Below, in pieces: positions 34,901-46,460 of a stretch of 64,000 nucleotides of DNA. Position numbers and translations under genes: made by a program. This DNA is from Paraspadella gotoi (taxonomy: Eukaryota > Chaetognatha): assembly GCA_051294375.1 (NCBI GenBank), contig CM119267.1, positions 10,225,458-10,289,457 on the forward strand, written 5' to 3'. The notes beneath the pieces were generated by a model, which was not told the origin of the DNA, did not search any database, and saw only the letters and a list, made by a program, of their open reading frames with translations. Each line of letters begins with the position of its first letter. Position 1 is the stretch's first letter.

Positions 34901-35464
34901 CCCATTATTTTATAATTATTATGGGATGAACACCGTTACGTGTTTCATTTCTCAAAGCCATTGGCTACAACGCTGTGGCGAACAGATCTAGTATGAATTA
35001 CGCACCTTCTTCCTACGGTCCCTCCGGAACCACTCGCGTTAAGGGTCAAAAATCTGGTAATTCGGTTCTATAGTTTCAATGGAACAAGTTAGGATGGGTT
35101 ATCACAATATATTTACTTTTTAGGCGTGAGAGGAATGACGATGTCGACAGGAATCAACGGAGGTTCCGGGAATGGAATTCCAATCTCTTCCGTGCAACAA
35201 CAAAAGTTCAACAAGGGGTTTTTTAAAGCTAGTAAGTATTTAAAACTATTTTTGTTTTTGTATAAAGATTAAAGATCATAATCTAATGATGTATTACTGT
35301 CTGTCATCATTAATTTCTTTTTAGTGAAACGTCGTGCGTCTCAAATGCAAATGGTGTTGCCCAAAGTAAAGGATGTTCACAAGATTGATAAGTACTCCCG
35401 ACTTATATTTCCATTACTATTCGTTCTGTTCAACGTCGCTTATTGGGGATTTTACCTGATATGA
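31945..35464 (+). CDS. GABA-A-type ligand-gated chloride channel subunit, LCCH3/beta-like
   Basis: Thirteen exons: 31945-32018, 32802-32899, 32969-33036, 33102-33212, 33352-33461, 33530-33612, 34008-34183, 34264-34378, 34442-34519, 34578-34853, 34958-35056, 35124-35231, 35325-35464; 511 residues. Pentameric Cys-loop receptors gate anion flow at synapses. Exon 1 codes for a hydrophobic signal peptide ([11 protein letters not shown]). The extracellular part shows [11 protein letters not shown], the Cys-loop [15 protein letters not shown] and [19 protein letters not shown]1 is [18 protein letters not shown]2 is [19 protein letters not shown]3 [17 protein letters not shown], and M4 [17 protein letters not shown]. 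The M2-M3 loop [15 protein letters not shown] is nearly as in insect LCCH3. The long M3-M4 loop is Ser/Gly-rich. Introns 1 and 6 carry mobile elements. Confidence 0.94.
32071..32789. mobile_element. 719-bp terminal-inverted-repeat element in receptor intron 1
   Basis: It starts TACAGAAGGCTTCAT and ends in its complement ATGAAGCCTTCTGTA, with inverted arms of about 160 bp at moderate identity (left GGTACCCCTTTTTTGTGACC, right GGTCACAAAAAAGGGGTACC). The middle is AT-rich with no transposase, so it is a MITE-like non-autonomous element. A related element lies at 55680-56552. It separates the signal-peptide exon from the rest of the receptor. Confidence 0.85.
33705..33800 (+). mobile_element. tRNA-derived SINE head in receptor intron 6
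   Basis: TAGCACACTGGGCTAACGC matches the pol III A box (TRGCNNAGYNGG) and GGGTTCTAGCCCTGG the B box, about 32 bp apart. The unrelated GC-richer body probably runs to about 34000 (AGAGAGGCATGGCGACCC), which would explain the 395-bp intron. No clear target-site duplication was found. Confidence 0.6.
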
Positions 35465-35857
35465 GTCGATCCTTTTCCAGGGTTTTTACTTTTGACGTTT
35501 TCACTAGACTTGTTCTGATTCATACTCAACATGTAATGGCGCATATTCACCGCTAAATATTGCATTATTTCTTTTTAAGAAATTTATTTATTTTAAAAAA
35601 TGTTACTGCATTTTTGCAACACTTCTTTCAAAAGCTATGCGAATTCTTGCCCAATTATGTAAATTAATGATATTGATATTATTGATACCTATTGAAGTAT
35701 TCCGTGTATGCATTTTACAGTTTTTTTCTCGCAATTTGCAATTCTTGTCTAATTATATGCGTTTAAGTGAAATAAATACTATTTTGTACTTGGTACATAT
35801 CACGTCTATACGTCTTTCTTTTTCAAGAATTTGTAAATTTGCTGAATCCTAAAAACA
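35465..35857. other. Intergenic AT-rich DNA
   Basis: 3' flank of the receptor gene and 5' flank of the Ig/EGF gene. No feature is supported. Confidence 0.4.
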
Positions 35858-38800
35858 ATGAATTTTTATTGTATACTCTTCTGGTTAATAATATCTTTTT
35901 ATATTTGCTGTGCCAAAATTCATTTTCAACTCAACCGTTTGAGATCTTTGTCCTTTAATCACGGATGGCTTCCAGAGAAGGTGGGGGCTCTTGACGGTTT
36001 AGAATCTGAAACCTTACGCGGTGACGAAGCCAATGCTGTGTGCGACAAAGAATGCGTAAAGGTTAGTTAGATTTGGATATTTCTCTAGTTACATAGATTG
36101 TACTTATTTGCAAACCCTCAAATCAAAGAAAAGTTTTTCTATATATATTATAGTTTTTAATTGTAGAACTTATTTTTTGGCTAGTTATCTTTTATAAAAC
36201 CTTTATAAAAATCTTGATAACCAAACTTGGACTTAAGTAAATCGAATTCAAGAAAATGAAACCCAAATATACCAATAAATTATTGAAAAAGTAAAAAATC
36301 TACTGCGTAATTCACGATATTTTAATTTTCGAAAATAAAAAAGTCCCACGCATCAGCTGTGGCGTAGAATTTTGTGGATCAACATGACTCAACAGTCAAC
36401 ACTTCAAACCTACCCAACAACTATTTCTCGTTTGTAATGGGATTTCTTTTAAATAAAGCTTACGAGGATGACTATAATAATTTAATATTTTAAACTTGTA
36501 ATACTAATATAAAATTAGGCTTATATACGGTAATCCCTACATATGACATGTTTAAATTAAATTAAATTAAATTAACTCAACTCAACAGCATAAATTAACT
36601 TATTTGCCCGCTGCTGTCTAATCACCTTTCTGTAGTGTTGAACAACATTTTAATATTTAAAAAAAAAACCTAATATAAATTATCGAGTTATAATAAACCT
36701 ACCTCACTTATATTACAGTCGCAACAGTTTAATCTGCCCGGCCTTCGCAAGTTGATGACGAGTCGTCGCATTTGTACCATGCAAAACCCGCGTCCACACA
36801 TCTGGGAAGGAGGAGGGGTTGCACCTCGCGCTAGAATCGATGACACTTTCACTCGCAATTTGAGTCTCGATGACTGCGAGAAAGGAGGAAGAGATCGGGA
36901 GAAGTGCGATGATTGTGATCCCGGTAGAGAAATGTCATAAATAATTATCGGATAAAGTTTTAATAAAAAGCCCTGTATAAAAAAGATCGTAAAGTACCTT
37001 GACTATTAAAAGGATAACGTGCAGAAGCTTAATTTTTTCCGTAAATTTCACATAGTCTGCATCGATCGGGCAAAGACCTGCAAATCGCTTGTTCAAGATA
37101 TCGGCTTTTATCGTCGTCCAACGTTGACGCAAATTCCCCCTCGAGAGATCAAAGTGGTCGAGGGAGACAGCGTTCTCGTCGTTTGTGGCGCTTTAGCGAC
37201 GCCCGCGCCCATTTTCGAGTGGAAGATAAACGGCAAATGGTTGTCGATTTCGTTCGGTTTGTGTCGCCTCAGCGAGACAAAAATTATCCCCCACCATCTT
37301 CAGGCATTCCGTCGTAACATCCAACTCTTCCGGTGCTTATCACTCCTCTACTTTTGCCTTTTTCGCGTCTGTGGGCCATCGTCGTCTGGAATGTCGGGCA
37401 CAAAACGATCAAGGTTGGACGTCGTGGACTATCAGCTTTCTTCGCGTTAGTCCCGTGACCTTTCGCGCCCCGATCATGCCGCAGCGCCCATCGCCGTTTA
37501 TTTTTCGTCCCATGGCAGAATTACAGTTATGGCAATTTTTAGCCATCGGTGAGGGTAGTCCGACCCCGCGTCTAAAATGGAGCCGCCTGCCTCGGGAAGC
37601 GAAAGCTGATCATCCGCAAATTCGAACGATCCGAAACTTTTTTGACGTGGACGCGGGTTTACCGCGGGTCACTTCTTTTGCCGACGTAGAGGTGCGCTCC
37701 GACCGAGATGTCGGGTTCGTCGTGGTCGTCTCTAACGTCGCCGGATTCGCGAAGAGTTGTGTTTTTTTCGAAAATTTCGATCCCCCCGCCGAGAAGCCTC
37801 GCCGTCGGGCGGTTCCAGCGAACGTGTACGACCTCATCCTGGTCAATCACTTTTTGTTGCTCTACTCTTTAATCGGCGCGATACTAATTGGGTCCATCCA
37901 TCTCGCCGTAAAACTCATCCAGATATGGTTCGTGTGGGAGCGAAAGAACTCGAGCGTGGCAGAACTGGACGAACGTATGGACCGGCGCCGCCTCACTGTG
38001 AGAGATTTACACCGGCGTCTGGCGCCGAAGAAAGCAAAACCCCAGGGAGAAATCGAGTCGGCCGTGTACGGCTCCGAGATCCTCAGCGGAGACTCTAAGC
38101 CGTCCGGTTTCGTTCGCTCTGAACCGAAAGATCAGTCGCCTTCTATAGTCACATCTGGCGGACAGAACGTGAACAAAAACCAGAGGAGCGAGACTATTGG
38201 GCCGACAAGCGTTGAATATTCCAGAAATACAAAGAGCGGAACTGGAAATACTTTCGTGAGCGCGGGTACCAAAGTGTCTAACCAAAGCACTAAAACTAGC
38301 ATCAGAACTACTAAAACGAGCGCACAAAACACGAAAACTAGCGAACGAACCACAAAAGATTCTCAAAATTATATGGCGGACACAGAAGGTGGAGCGACAG
38401 AGGCGATAAAGACCGATAGTTTAGAATTGATTTCTTCCTGGAGTCCCGAGCTGCGACGCAAGTTCGGGGTTCGGAACTTTTTTCGTTTCTTTAGTATCGT
38501 ATGTCGAAACTTCTACGCCTTCTACCTCGCTCTTATGCTGTTCCTCATTGTCGCCGCCACCACTTTCTACTTAGTTTCCGATCCCGACTCCCCCGTCATG
38601 AAGCAGTTTTACGACGCAGTCGAATTCGGTGCCGACGAAGAACAAAAACAAGGTTTGATTTTTGTCTTTTGTTTTCAGTTTCTTCCTTACGTAGCTTTTG
38701 TTTGTGTAATCTTCTATTTCATTCTCTGCGTTGCGATTACACTATTTCGATGTTAATTTTAAATAAAACTTTATTCATCACCCACCTAAGAATTAAACTA

Positions 38801-41414
38801 ATCCGGCGAAATGTGACGGGACCAGTTATTCGTGACAGGTGACTGTCACTGAGGGTTTGAAGACTCTTACGCTAATTGGCCAGATGCCTTGTGAGTCACA
38901 AGCAATCCCACCGTTGCCATAAAATTTAGTAGGAAATATTAAGTTAAATATTTTAAAATATGAGGAAAAATTGTATTTTCAACTGCAGCATCCAAAAAAG
39001 ATTTGACGGATGGTCTTTTTCCAATTCTAAAACTTCGGAAGCACTACCAAGAGCGACTAGCTTCCGGCAAAGCCAATCAAGATTCAGAAAGGCTCGTTCT
39101 TAAATTCACTCTGCTGACTTCGGAAAATCGAAAGTGGATCACTTCTCAACTCGAAAACCGCCTTTTGCTGCGTGGTCTCTTGGTAGAAGCCGACTACCAC
39201 GCCCCTTGTGGTAAACACGTCCTCGTACTTCTTCCAGTCAGTCACGCTTCTAATGAGCACCAGAGCGTTTGTGACGCCGCTTCCGAAATGATCTTTTCCA
39301 TCTTGGAAGAGTCGGTTGTATCGTTTACCCGATTTTCATCTTGCTCCCTCGAACCGACTCTGGAAGCTCGAAAGGGGCAGTTTTGTCATTTGCCGAACGG
39401 CGACGCATGCGGAGACCGCGCTCGTTGTTGGGACCTCATTTATGACTCTTGCTGCACGTGCTCCCCGGGATACGCGGGACCCGACTGCGTCCCCGAGGAT
39501 CCCTGCTCGTCGCACGTTTGTCTCAATGGAGGAAGATGCGTACCGAACCCCGAGTCGAGTCGTGGCTACGTGTGCGACTGTTTGGCCACCGAGTTCGATG
39601 GAGAACTCTGCCAGAAGCCTTTCTTCGTCTGCGACTTTCATCGTTGCGAAAACTTTGGAGAGTGCGAGCCAGACCGGTCCGATCCCCGAGGCTACCGCTG
39701 TCACTGCACACCCGGGCAGTATGGCCGCGATTGTACATTTACTTACAAAAGCACGGATGTGAAGCCGCCGCGAATCGAAGCTGATTGCGCCAAAAGCAAC
39801 TGCCTCCATGGAGGCACTTGTGTTTTGGACAAGGACAAGGTTCGCATATATTAAATTGATTAAATAAAAGGAAGTATTTATTCAAGAAATGTTTAACCGT
39901 AATACGTTATTAAAAAGTTTATTAGGGTAATTGAATTTACAGATGACAGGAACAACTTCAATTTGATCTCATATTTTATTATATTATGAAATTGGTACAA
40001 CCGTTATATAAAAATTATCCATTAATTTAATAAATAAGCTATCTTGTCCCTAACTTTGGACAGGCTTTGGTGGTTTAATCATAATCTGATATTTTTTTCT
40101 TTTCGCGAACCCCAAAGAACTTGGCTGGATATTATTGTAATTGCCACGGAACCGGATATTTCGGGGATTTTTGTCAATTTCCGGACAAAAAGAGGAACGT
40201 GAAGTCAATGGGGACAGTTTACAGCGCGTCTTCATTGAGTGTTGCAAACAATCCTTACGCCAACCCTGATCAAGTTGCGGCTGTCAAGGATTACGCTGAA
40301 GTTCTCAAGGTTGTTATTGTCAAACTTAATTGTTAAACTTAATTTTATTTTTTTCCCACTCACAAGAATCTTACATACTGCGCTGCCGACAATGAATAGG
40401 AAAAATTCATCACATAATAATAAATAAATTATAAGACTTATTATAAGACTTATCTGATTTATTTTGAAGGTGGAACTCGCAAAGGAACAAGATCAACGGA
40501 GATGGGACGAAGCTTGTCCTCGTTACGACGAGAATTTCTTTCAAGTTTACACTGAAGATCTTCTAAGCGCGGACCTGTCAAGTTGCGAATTAAAGCCGCG
40601 AAATACCGTCAACATGGACGTAGAGCGTTTAGAATTTCGCGCTGATGACGACGAAACCGGCTGGCGCTCGGGTTTTGGGATGCCACAATGGATAGGCGTC
40701 GAACTCCTTGACGACATTTTGTTGCAACGCGTTTCTTTCAAGCTGCTGGCTTCGCCAGGCGGCGACTACATGGCGCCCGGTTTGTGGGCGTTACAGGGCA
40801 CTAACGATCCTTCACCAAGATGGTCAGAGAAACGCTGGACCACCCTTGGGATCTATAAGAATCGACTTATCAATAAGCACCTAACCACTAGAGAATTAAT
40901 GTACTCCTTCATGGCATCCAAATATTTCCGACCCATGCGCACGGGGCGCTTTCACATCTACCGGTTGGCGTTACTCTCGACGGCCGAAGACGCTCCCGTC
41001 AACGAGCTGGTCGACTTGTCTTTAGCAAACGCATTTTCTAACATGAACATCGATCCCTCGAAATTCTCGAGCGAACGAGTTCCCCCGGCTGTCATTCTGT
41101 CAGCTTTGGAACTGAGCGACAATTTGATGGAAATGGCTGGTCAACCGCCCCGAAAGGTGGGATCATTCAAACGTTCGCCGGACATGAAGTTGCCCTCACT
41201 GAGAGAGAGCTTGATGACCAACTGTTTCGTCGAAGGACAAGATAGCATTAGGGGGAAAGAATCCGATAAACCAGCGACGATAGGAATCAGTAGATATAGC
41301 CACTCTTTTGATCACTGCCTTTTCCACGAGCTCAATTGGCCCCAGGATTGTGATAGGGAAAATTTAACGGCTTTGACTCGACCAAAAAACGGGGCTTTTT
41401 ATTTAATGACTTAA
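35858..41414 (+). CDS. Two-pass membrane protein with Ig, EGF and discoidin-like parts (unrecognised)
   Basis: Seven exons, 35858-36061, 36719-36923, 37098-37239, 37304-38652, 38989-39839, 40118-40309 and 40470-41414, give 1,295 residues with all phases agreeing. A signal peptide (ILFWLIISFYICCA) starts it. Residues about 75-136 hold a Cys/Asp-rich segment (CEKGGRDREKCDDC). A standard Ig domain spans exons 3-4 (VLVVCGALATPAPIFEW, RRLECRAQNDQG). A second Ig-like fold follows but lacks both Cys (DVGFVVVVSNVAG). TM1 is at about 360-385. A basic Ser/Thr linker with NTKTS-type repeats follows, then TM2 at about 585-610 (AFYLALMLFLIVAATTFYL). Exons 5-6 hold about four EGF modules (764-960). Exon 7 has a discoidin-like block (PQWIGVELLDD, WALQGTNDPSPRW). 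The layout puts Ig and EGF ends both outside. I do not recognise the family. Two adjacent genes is the alternative. Confidence 0.75.
36062..36718 (+). other. Intron 1 of the Ig/EGF gene
   Basis: A 657-bp AT-rich GT-AG intron with simple AATTA repeats near 36550-36575. No element or coding sequence is recognised. Confidence 0.5.
39985..40085 (+). repeat. Dispersed repeat in Ig/EGF gene intron 5, also at 45594-45705
   Basis: GAAATTGGTACAACC, TAAGCTATCTTG and TTTGGACAGGCTTTGGTGG occur in the same order here and at 45594-45705. Two copies 5.6 kb apart mark an interspersed element, with no terminal repeats visible. Confidence 0.7.
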
Positions 41415-41560
41415 TTTGTAGCTGAAATTCATCTACTGGTACAATATAACCGAAATTTGTTTTTCAATTTTGTATTTCTGGAAGAGTGACTTGTTTTTAG
41501 GACAAAAAAATACTTTTAATAAGCTAAATCACAAAAACTTTAAAATATTACTAATTCACG

Positions 41561-43226
41561 TCATAACTGCGCTAAACTTGGGCTTCGATCCGAATCGGAT
41601 TTATTGATCATAAACGATGGTTTTCGCCAGCTGAGACGTCGTAGCAACAGAGTCGCATTTTCCTTTCCGCTTAATTCCATACGCTTCTTCATCGCTTTGG
41701 CGTAAATTGCTCTCTCCCTCCGATCGAGAGTTCCGATCTTTTCCCCGTCAACCATTTTCACGTCGAACGCTTTAAACTTTCCAAATACTGCCTCCAACCG
41801 ACGATCAAGAATGACGAGAGGTTTAGCGTGGTGGAGTGCGTTGGATGCGTCGTTGTCGACCAATTCTATTTTTCCGGCTGGACTATCGAAGACGGCGAGA
41901 AAGGCGATTGATTCGGCGGCGTTACGTCGCAACGCCACTTCACCGTCGCCTCTGAGAAGCACGAAATTTCCGGCGTCGGCGGCGGCGTTGTCCTCGGCTA
42001 CGACACGAGCCTCGCTCTTGAGTGCAGCTACGCAAGTTTCGAATCGCTTGAAGCTGCAGCCCGTTACGTCAAGGCGACTTTCGGCGGCGATGGCGACGAA
42101 GAGGTTAGAGTCACGATCTGGTCGCTCTTTGACGGGCGTCCAATCGCCCTCAAAGTCGGAGTCAATAAAGGTTGCAGCGGCGTCGAACCCGACGACGAAA
42201 TCTCGACCACGAAAGAAACGCGAGCCGCGGACGTCTACGCGCGATCCCGCGCCAACGCTGGATCCAAGATGACCCGACATCCGTGACACGACGCAGCCCG
42301 ATATCTCCACGGAGGCACCGTTTGAGGCGGAGAAAGCCTCGTTAGACAAGGAAAATTCGCAGTCTTGAAGGAATGCCGATGAGGAGGCCCCGGAAACATG
42401 GACGCATCCGTGGCCTGGTCCAGTAACGCGGCAGTTGAGCATTTCAAAGCGGGCGCCGTCTGTGACGAGGAAAGTAGGAAACCCGTCCGTCGACAAATTA
42501 CGGATGTTGAGTCTGTCATTGAAAAAAATTGTTAATTCTCTGGAATTAAAGAAAATTATTGCAAGAATCATCATTCATCAATCGGACAAACCTCAATAGC
42601 AAGACTTGCCATTACGAATATCTGTTTTTATTTATTTTTAAATTATCTGTGTTATTATTACACATTCATATTGACTTAACTCACAATGTTATTGTTCTTT
42701 TACATGATTAATTGATTAGATATAGGATTCATAGTTTAGTATACAAAATTGCAGTCTTCAACTACAGTAAAATATGTTAAAACTTTCGATGTGGAATAAT
42801 AACCTCAGCATATAAAGATGACCAAAGGCTTTTGATACTTATATTGATAATTCACTCACACTATTTATGAACCACGGCACATAAAAATTACCCTTCGAGC
42901 GATAATAAAGGGGCCGCCACTATCTGCTGACTTTCGTTGCTGTAGACGATCTCGATTTCGCCGGGGACGAGGGCAGCGATTTTTATCCGAAGATTTGAGG
43001 GAAATCTTTTGGGAAAAGTAAGGTCGTCTTCATAAACGCCGGTGTGGACGCGAATCTCGTAATCCACGATATTTGGCGCGTTCTCCTCCAGAATGTCAGC
43101 ACGAATTTTGCGTCGAACGGCGTCAAACCAGGCGGCATGGACGGCCTGTTTGATACTACGATGACGACTTACTTCACCACGGGGATCCACCTCCAAAATT
43201 TGCGTCGCGGACGCGAGTACAGACAT
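41561..43226 (-). CDS. Right-handed beta-helix protein, SHCBP1-like
   Basis: Two exons on the minus strand, 43226-42892 and 42512-41561, joined in frame; 428 residues. The C-terminal two thirds repeats short beta-strand rungs (MLNCRVTGPGHGCVHVSG, LQDCEFSLSNEAFSASNGASVEI, VDVRGSRFFRG, LDVTGCSFKRF, VVAEDNAAADAGNFVLL), the pattern of parallel beta-helix (PbH1) repeats in SHCBP1, SHCBP1L and FBXO11. The N-terminal exon has YEIRVHTGVYEDDLTFPKRF, resembling the pre-helix part of SHCBP1 (HxGxYxE). SHCBP1-type proteins are cytosolic/midbody or spermatid-spindle adaptors rather than enzymes. The start ATG at 43226 follows stops of other frames; a longer N-terminus beyond it has no ATG. Confidence 0.7.
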
Positions 43227-43840
43227 GGTTTTGAATAAGGATGTTACTGCAGAGATAGATTCGCGTAAACACGAGAATAAATTATTTTTTGGCAAGGAGT
43301 GAAGAAACGGTTAGCGAAAATTCTGAGCGCATGGTACAAGCTTGAAATAACGAGCTGTTTTTGACAGAGAAACAAGAAACGAGTGAAAGACCAAGATTGT
43401 TTACGACTCGAAGACGAACGACGACCAAAATGACGACGACGGCAGCGAAAAAAAATCTCGAGTATGAATGAATCTCGAAATGCGGCTTCAGCGTGGGCCG
43501 GGAACAAAAGGATCGGGTCACTGGGCCATCGATCCAGATTCCCTTTCACTCGAGAGAGAAAAAAACTGACGATTATGGCGAACGACGATAATGACGACGA
43601 TAATCAGCGGAGAGCGTGGACGGCCGAGAGACGTGTCCTCAAAAGTCCGCGACATGACGAGTATGAATGAAGAAAAGGTCTAATTGATGGGTGGCCTCCG
43701 GGTTAAGGTTCTCCGAATCACGTGTTAAGACTAAGCTTAGAGAAATCCTCTTAACTACGAAATGGAGGTTCAATGAAATAGCGATATTAAAATGCGAGAT
43801 TTTCTCGGTTTACGATTATTACTTCCATATAAGGGTCGAC
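43227..43840. other. Intergenic, between two minus-strand genes
   Basis: No gene is supported. The open frame at 43464-43670 (plus) is Asp/Arg-rich low complexity without family resemblance. The region presumably holds the promoter of the beta-helix gene and the 3' UTR of PCMT. Confidence 0.4.
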
Positions 43841-44644
43841 CTATTGTTGATTTAACTGAAATTCCTTGTCCGTCAACGCGACGAAAATGACTCCCATTAT
43901 TCCCCTTTGTCTAACTTTTCCCCCAGCGTCCTTGTCGACGCAAATCAAAGTATGATTTGCTTCGTCTTTTTCCACTTCCTTCCAGGTAGCCCTCGGTCCT
44001 ACGGGGCATAGCATCCTACCCCCCGGCGCTAATTGTTGTAGCAGCGCTTCCGGGAGTTCTTCGGCGGCAGCTCCAACGTGTATAGCGTTATAGGGGGCGC
44101 CAGGCGCAAAGCCGAGACGTCCATCACCGACGACGAGGGTGACGGGTCCGCTACCCCTCGCTCCGCTGTGGAATTCTTCCCATGTCGTTACAACACTTTC
44201 GTTACACAACAGTGCGGGATCGTCTTTGATTAACTTTTCCCAAGCGTCGTCGACCAAATCTGGGATGTGCTCGACGCCAACCACGGCTCCCTCGCAGCCC
44301 ACCAGACGTCCCATGCAGGCTGTCAAGTAACCGGAACCGCTCCCGACGTCAAGGGCCCGCTGGCCTGGCTGTAAATGGGGTTCGAGAAGTTCTAATGCTC
44401 GTGCATGCATTCTTGGGGCGCTGATCGTCGCGCGATGACCAATGCCGAGAGCTCGGTCCCAATAACTCAACGTTTTGAATCCAAGAGATTTGGAAATTCG
44501 CGAGGATTTCGAAGAGGGCGACGACGATACGTAAATGGCGCGGTCGGTGGCTAAAAGTACTTCCCGAACGCGAGGATTTCGGACGTCGCCTTTTGATTCT
44601 AAAAGGCGCACGAGGTCTTCCTGGGATTGCGGGTTGCGACTCAT
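43841..44644 (-). CDS. PCMT1: Protein-L-isoaspartate O-methyltransferase
   Basis: A single exon of 267 residues. PCMT uses S-adenosylmethionine to methylate isoaspartyl sites in damaged proteins, starting their repair in the cytosol. Motifs: VREVLLATDRAIYV, ATISAPRMHARALELL (substrate region), LDVGSGSGYLTACMGRLVG (SAM motif I), GVEHIPDLVDDAWEKL, VVGDGRLGFAPGAPYNAIHVGAAAEELPEALLQQL, PGGRMLCPVG and the MGVIFVALTDKEFQ end. Vertebrate PCMT1 has about 227 residues. Here an insert of about 25 residues (SSKSSRISKSLGF...YWDRALGIGH) precedes ATISAP, and a short insert precedes the VVGDG strand. ATG at 44644 matches the usual MSRNPQ-type start; an upstream GTG at 44701 is less likely. Confidence 0.93.
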   Translation of the reverse strand: MSRNPQSQEDLVRLLESKGDVRNPRVREVLLATDRAIYVSSSPSSKSSRISKSLGFKTLSYWDRALGIGHRATISAPRMHARALELLEPHLQPGQRALDVGSGSGYLTACMGRLVGCEGAVVGVEHIPDLVDDAWEKLIKDDPALLCNESVVTTWEEFHSGARGSGPVTLVVGDGRLGFAPGAPYNAIHVGAAAEELPEALLQQLAPGGRMLCPVGPRATWKEVEKDEANHTLICVDKDAGGKVRQRGIMGVIFVALTDKEFQLNQQ

Positions 44645-45337
44645 TTCCGTACAAAGAATTTTCCGCGGTCGAAACGACCCAGGACGAGCAGTTTGCTTCA
44701 CGTCATCGTCGAAGCTTCGACTTGGAGTCTGTCGAAGGTCGACGAAAGATATCGCGCGTCTTTTGTTTTAAATTTCACGGTCCCGAGTTAGTTAACTAGT
44801 ATTATTAACGCCAGTAGTAACGCCAGAGAGCGAAATATTAGTATTATTAATATAATATTATATTATGATTTGAAGGGTTATATGGAGTAGAATAAACTAT
44901 CCTTTCTTTTCTTAAATACTTGATTACTTAAAAGAAGAAGTCAATGGTAGTTTTCGTATATTCTCAGATCGGAAGATGTGGAATGACGTCAATATTGACA
45001 ATATTTGTAAATACTAAGTATCGTTAAAAAACTATCGTTATCGCGGAGAAAAGTTAAAAAAAGTATCAAAATTTTCTTCTTTTTTTTCAACATGATTTCT
45101 TTTATTATTTTCGCCAGTTCTGACTGCCGCTTACAAATTTATAAATCCGGTAACTATTTTTTTCTTTTTAACTTAAAGCCATAGGCATAGCCGATGAAAT
45201 TTAAATGCTAATGTATACAACGTTAAAATAATCTATCATGACCATAGGTTATGGTATTAAAATATTTTTTGTCAAAAATGCTTTTTTCTGAGGGTACTAG
45301 CCTAATTAAAAATATTATATTTTTTTTTGGAATCTTC

Positions 45338-45390
45338 GTTTGAGCATGTACTCACTCTAAATTTTTGACTCACCCCATTGAGTGCGCCTC
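45338..45390 (-). repeat. Inverted copy of the 3757-3825 repeat
   Basis: Complement of the GAGCATGTACTCA...ACCCCATTGAGT block, about 50 bp with one or two differences from 3757-3825. Confidence 0.65.
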
Positions 45391-45593
45391 GAACGTACCT
45401 CGTACTTTTTTTAAAATCGGCTAATAAACAAATGATTTTTCGCTTCTGAAGTTTTTATTCGTTACCTAATTCCGATCGAATAAAAAAAAAATTAAATTTA
45501 AAAAAAAATCTATTTCCGTTTTTTGGTAAAGTTTTTGATCTTATAATTCATCATAATTTTTAGAATGAGAAAATGCTTTTTTGAAAATGTATA

Positions 45594-45705
45594 TGAAATT
45601 GGTACAACCAATATAAAAAAAAATATTCATTCATTTCATAATTAAGCTATCTTGCCCATGACTTTGGTCCAAAGTTTGGACAGGCTTTGGTGGTTTAAGG
45701 CCTTC
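45594..45705 (+). repeat. Second copy of the 39985-40085 repeat
   Basis: Shares GAAATTGGTACAACC, TAAGCTATCTTG and TTTGGACAGGCTTTGGTGG in order with the intronic copy at 39985. An extra CATGACTTTGGTCCAAAG block is present here only. It directly abuts the repeat at 45721. Confidence 0.7.
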
Positions 45706-45720
45706 ATCACTCTTTCAAGA

Positions 45721-45795
45721 TAATAGCAGGTCTCTGCAAGCTTTTAATGAAGACTCTCTCACAGTCTCGTTTATACAGAGTAGCTGGCTTCCCTA
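45721..45795 (+). repeat. Dispersed repeat, three copies in the window
   Basis: The core TCTCTGCAAGCTTTTAATGA then AGACTCTCTCACAGT and GGCTTCCCT recurs at 61112-61190 (plus) and inverted at 11297-11373, with a few mismatches each. Three copies across 50 kb mark an interspersed family. Confidence 0.75.
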
Positions 45796-46460
45796 TCAAG
45801 GAAGTCGTATAATGTTTCAAAGAATATTTACAATACACATGTATAGATGTAAATGGTTCATCGCTTTAGCTAATTACCCAACCTGTTAAATGGGGCTTTC
45901 TCCTAAAACGAAATACAAATGATTATAAATGGACATCTTTGTAAGTAGCTATGCCTATATTTAATATTAATTACTTTAGTTACTATACTTACTATGGTCA
46001 TGGTAAAAAACAATCATAATTATAACAAAAGTAAACCGGAAGCGCAGAGACGACCGCCGCCAAGAAGATCTGGCAAAACGCTGCGTCGTTAGGAGCGCCG
46101 AAGAGAAAACCGAGCGGCGGCACCAAATCCAAACAAAGAGCGAGCCCCTGGCGCCGCGCCTTTACCGGACAGTGAACGAATGAGAGGTGGCCTGAATCCC
46201 AGCGAAGAGAGACAATCTCTGAAGGCGATGGGCCGAGAAAAAGCGAGCGTTTGAATAAGGATCTTTTTTCTCGTTTACCTTTTGACCACAGCTAATGACT
46301 CGAATTTTCTATTCATGTTGTTTTTCTCCTTTCCTTTACAGAAAAAAAAGCTTTTAAGTTAAGTTAAAAAATTTGTATAGAATGTTCATTTAGGAGTTTC
46401 AAATTGTAAGAAGTAAAATACTAAAAATAAAAACCTTCTTTGCCTGTTCTGAACACTACT

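Larger units (their letters stand above)
44645..46460. other. 1.8-kb intergenic region with three repeat fragments
   Basis: No gene is supported. AT-rich DNA contains an inverted copy of the 3757 repeat (45338-45390), the second copy of the 39985 repeat (45594-45705) and a repeat shared with 11297-11373 and 61112-61190 (45721-45795). A GC-rich block at 46027-46260 with Arg/Glu-rich short frames may be the 5' region of the small peptide gene. Confidence 0.5.

Noticed and set aside
38007-38366. Minus-strand frame over the Ig/EGF gene
   Set aside because: Antisense shadow of the Ser/Thr linker; the plus-strand frame has domains and matching splice phases.
39316-39809. Long frames in three other phases over the EGF region
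   Set aside because: GC-rich EGF-coding DNA keeps several frames open; only one has the EGF cysteine pattern.
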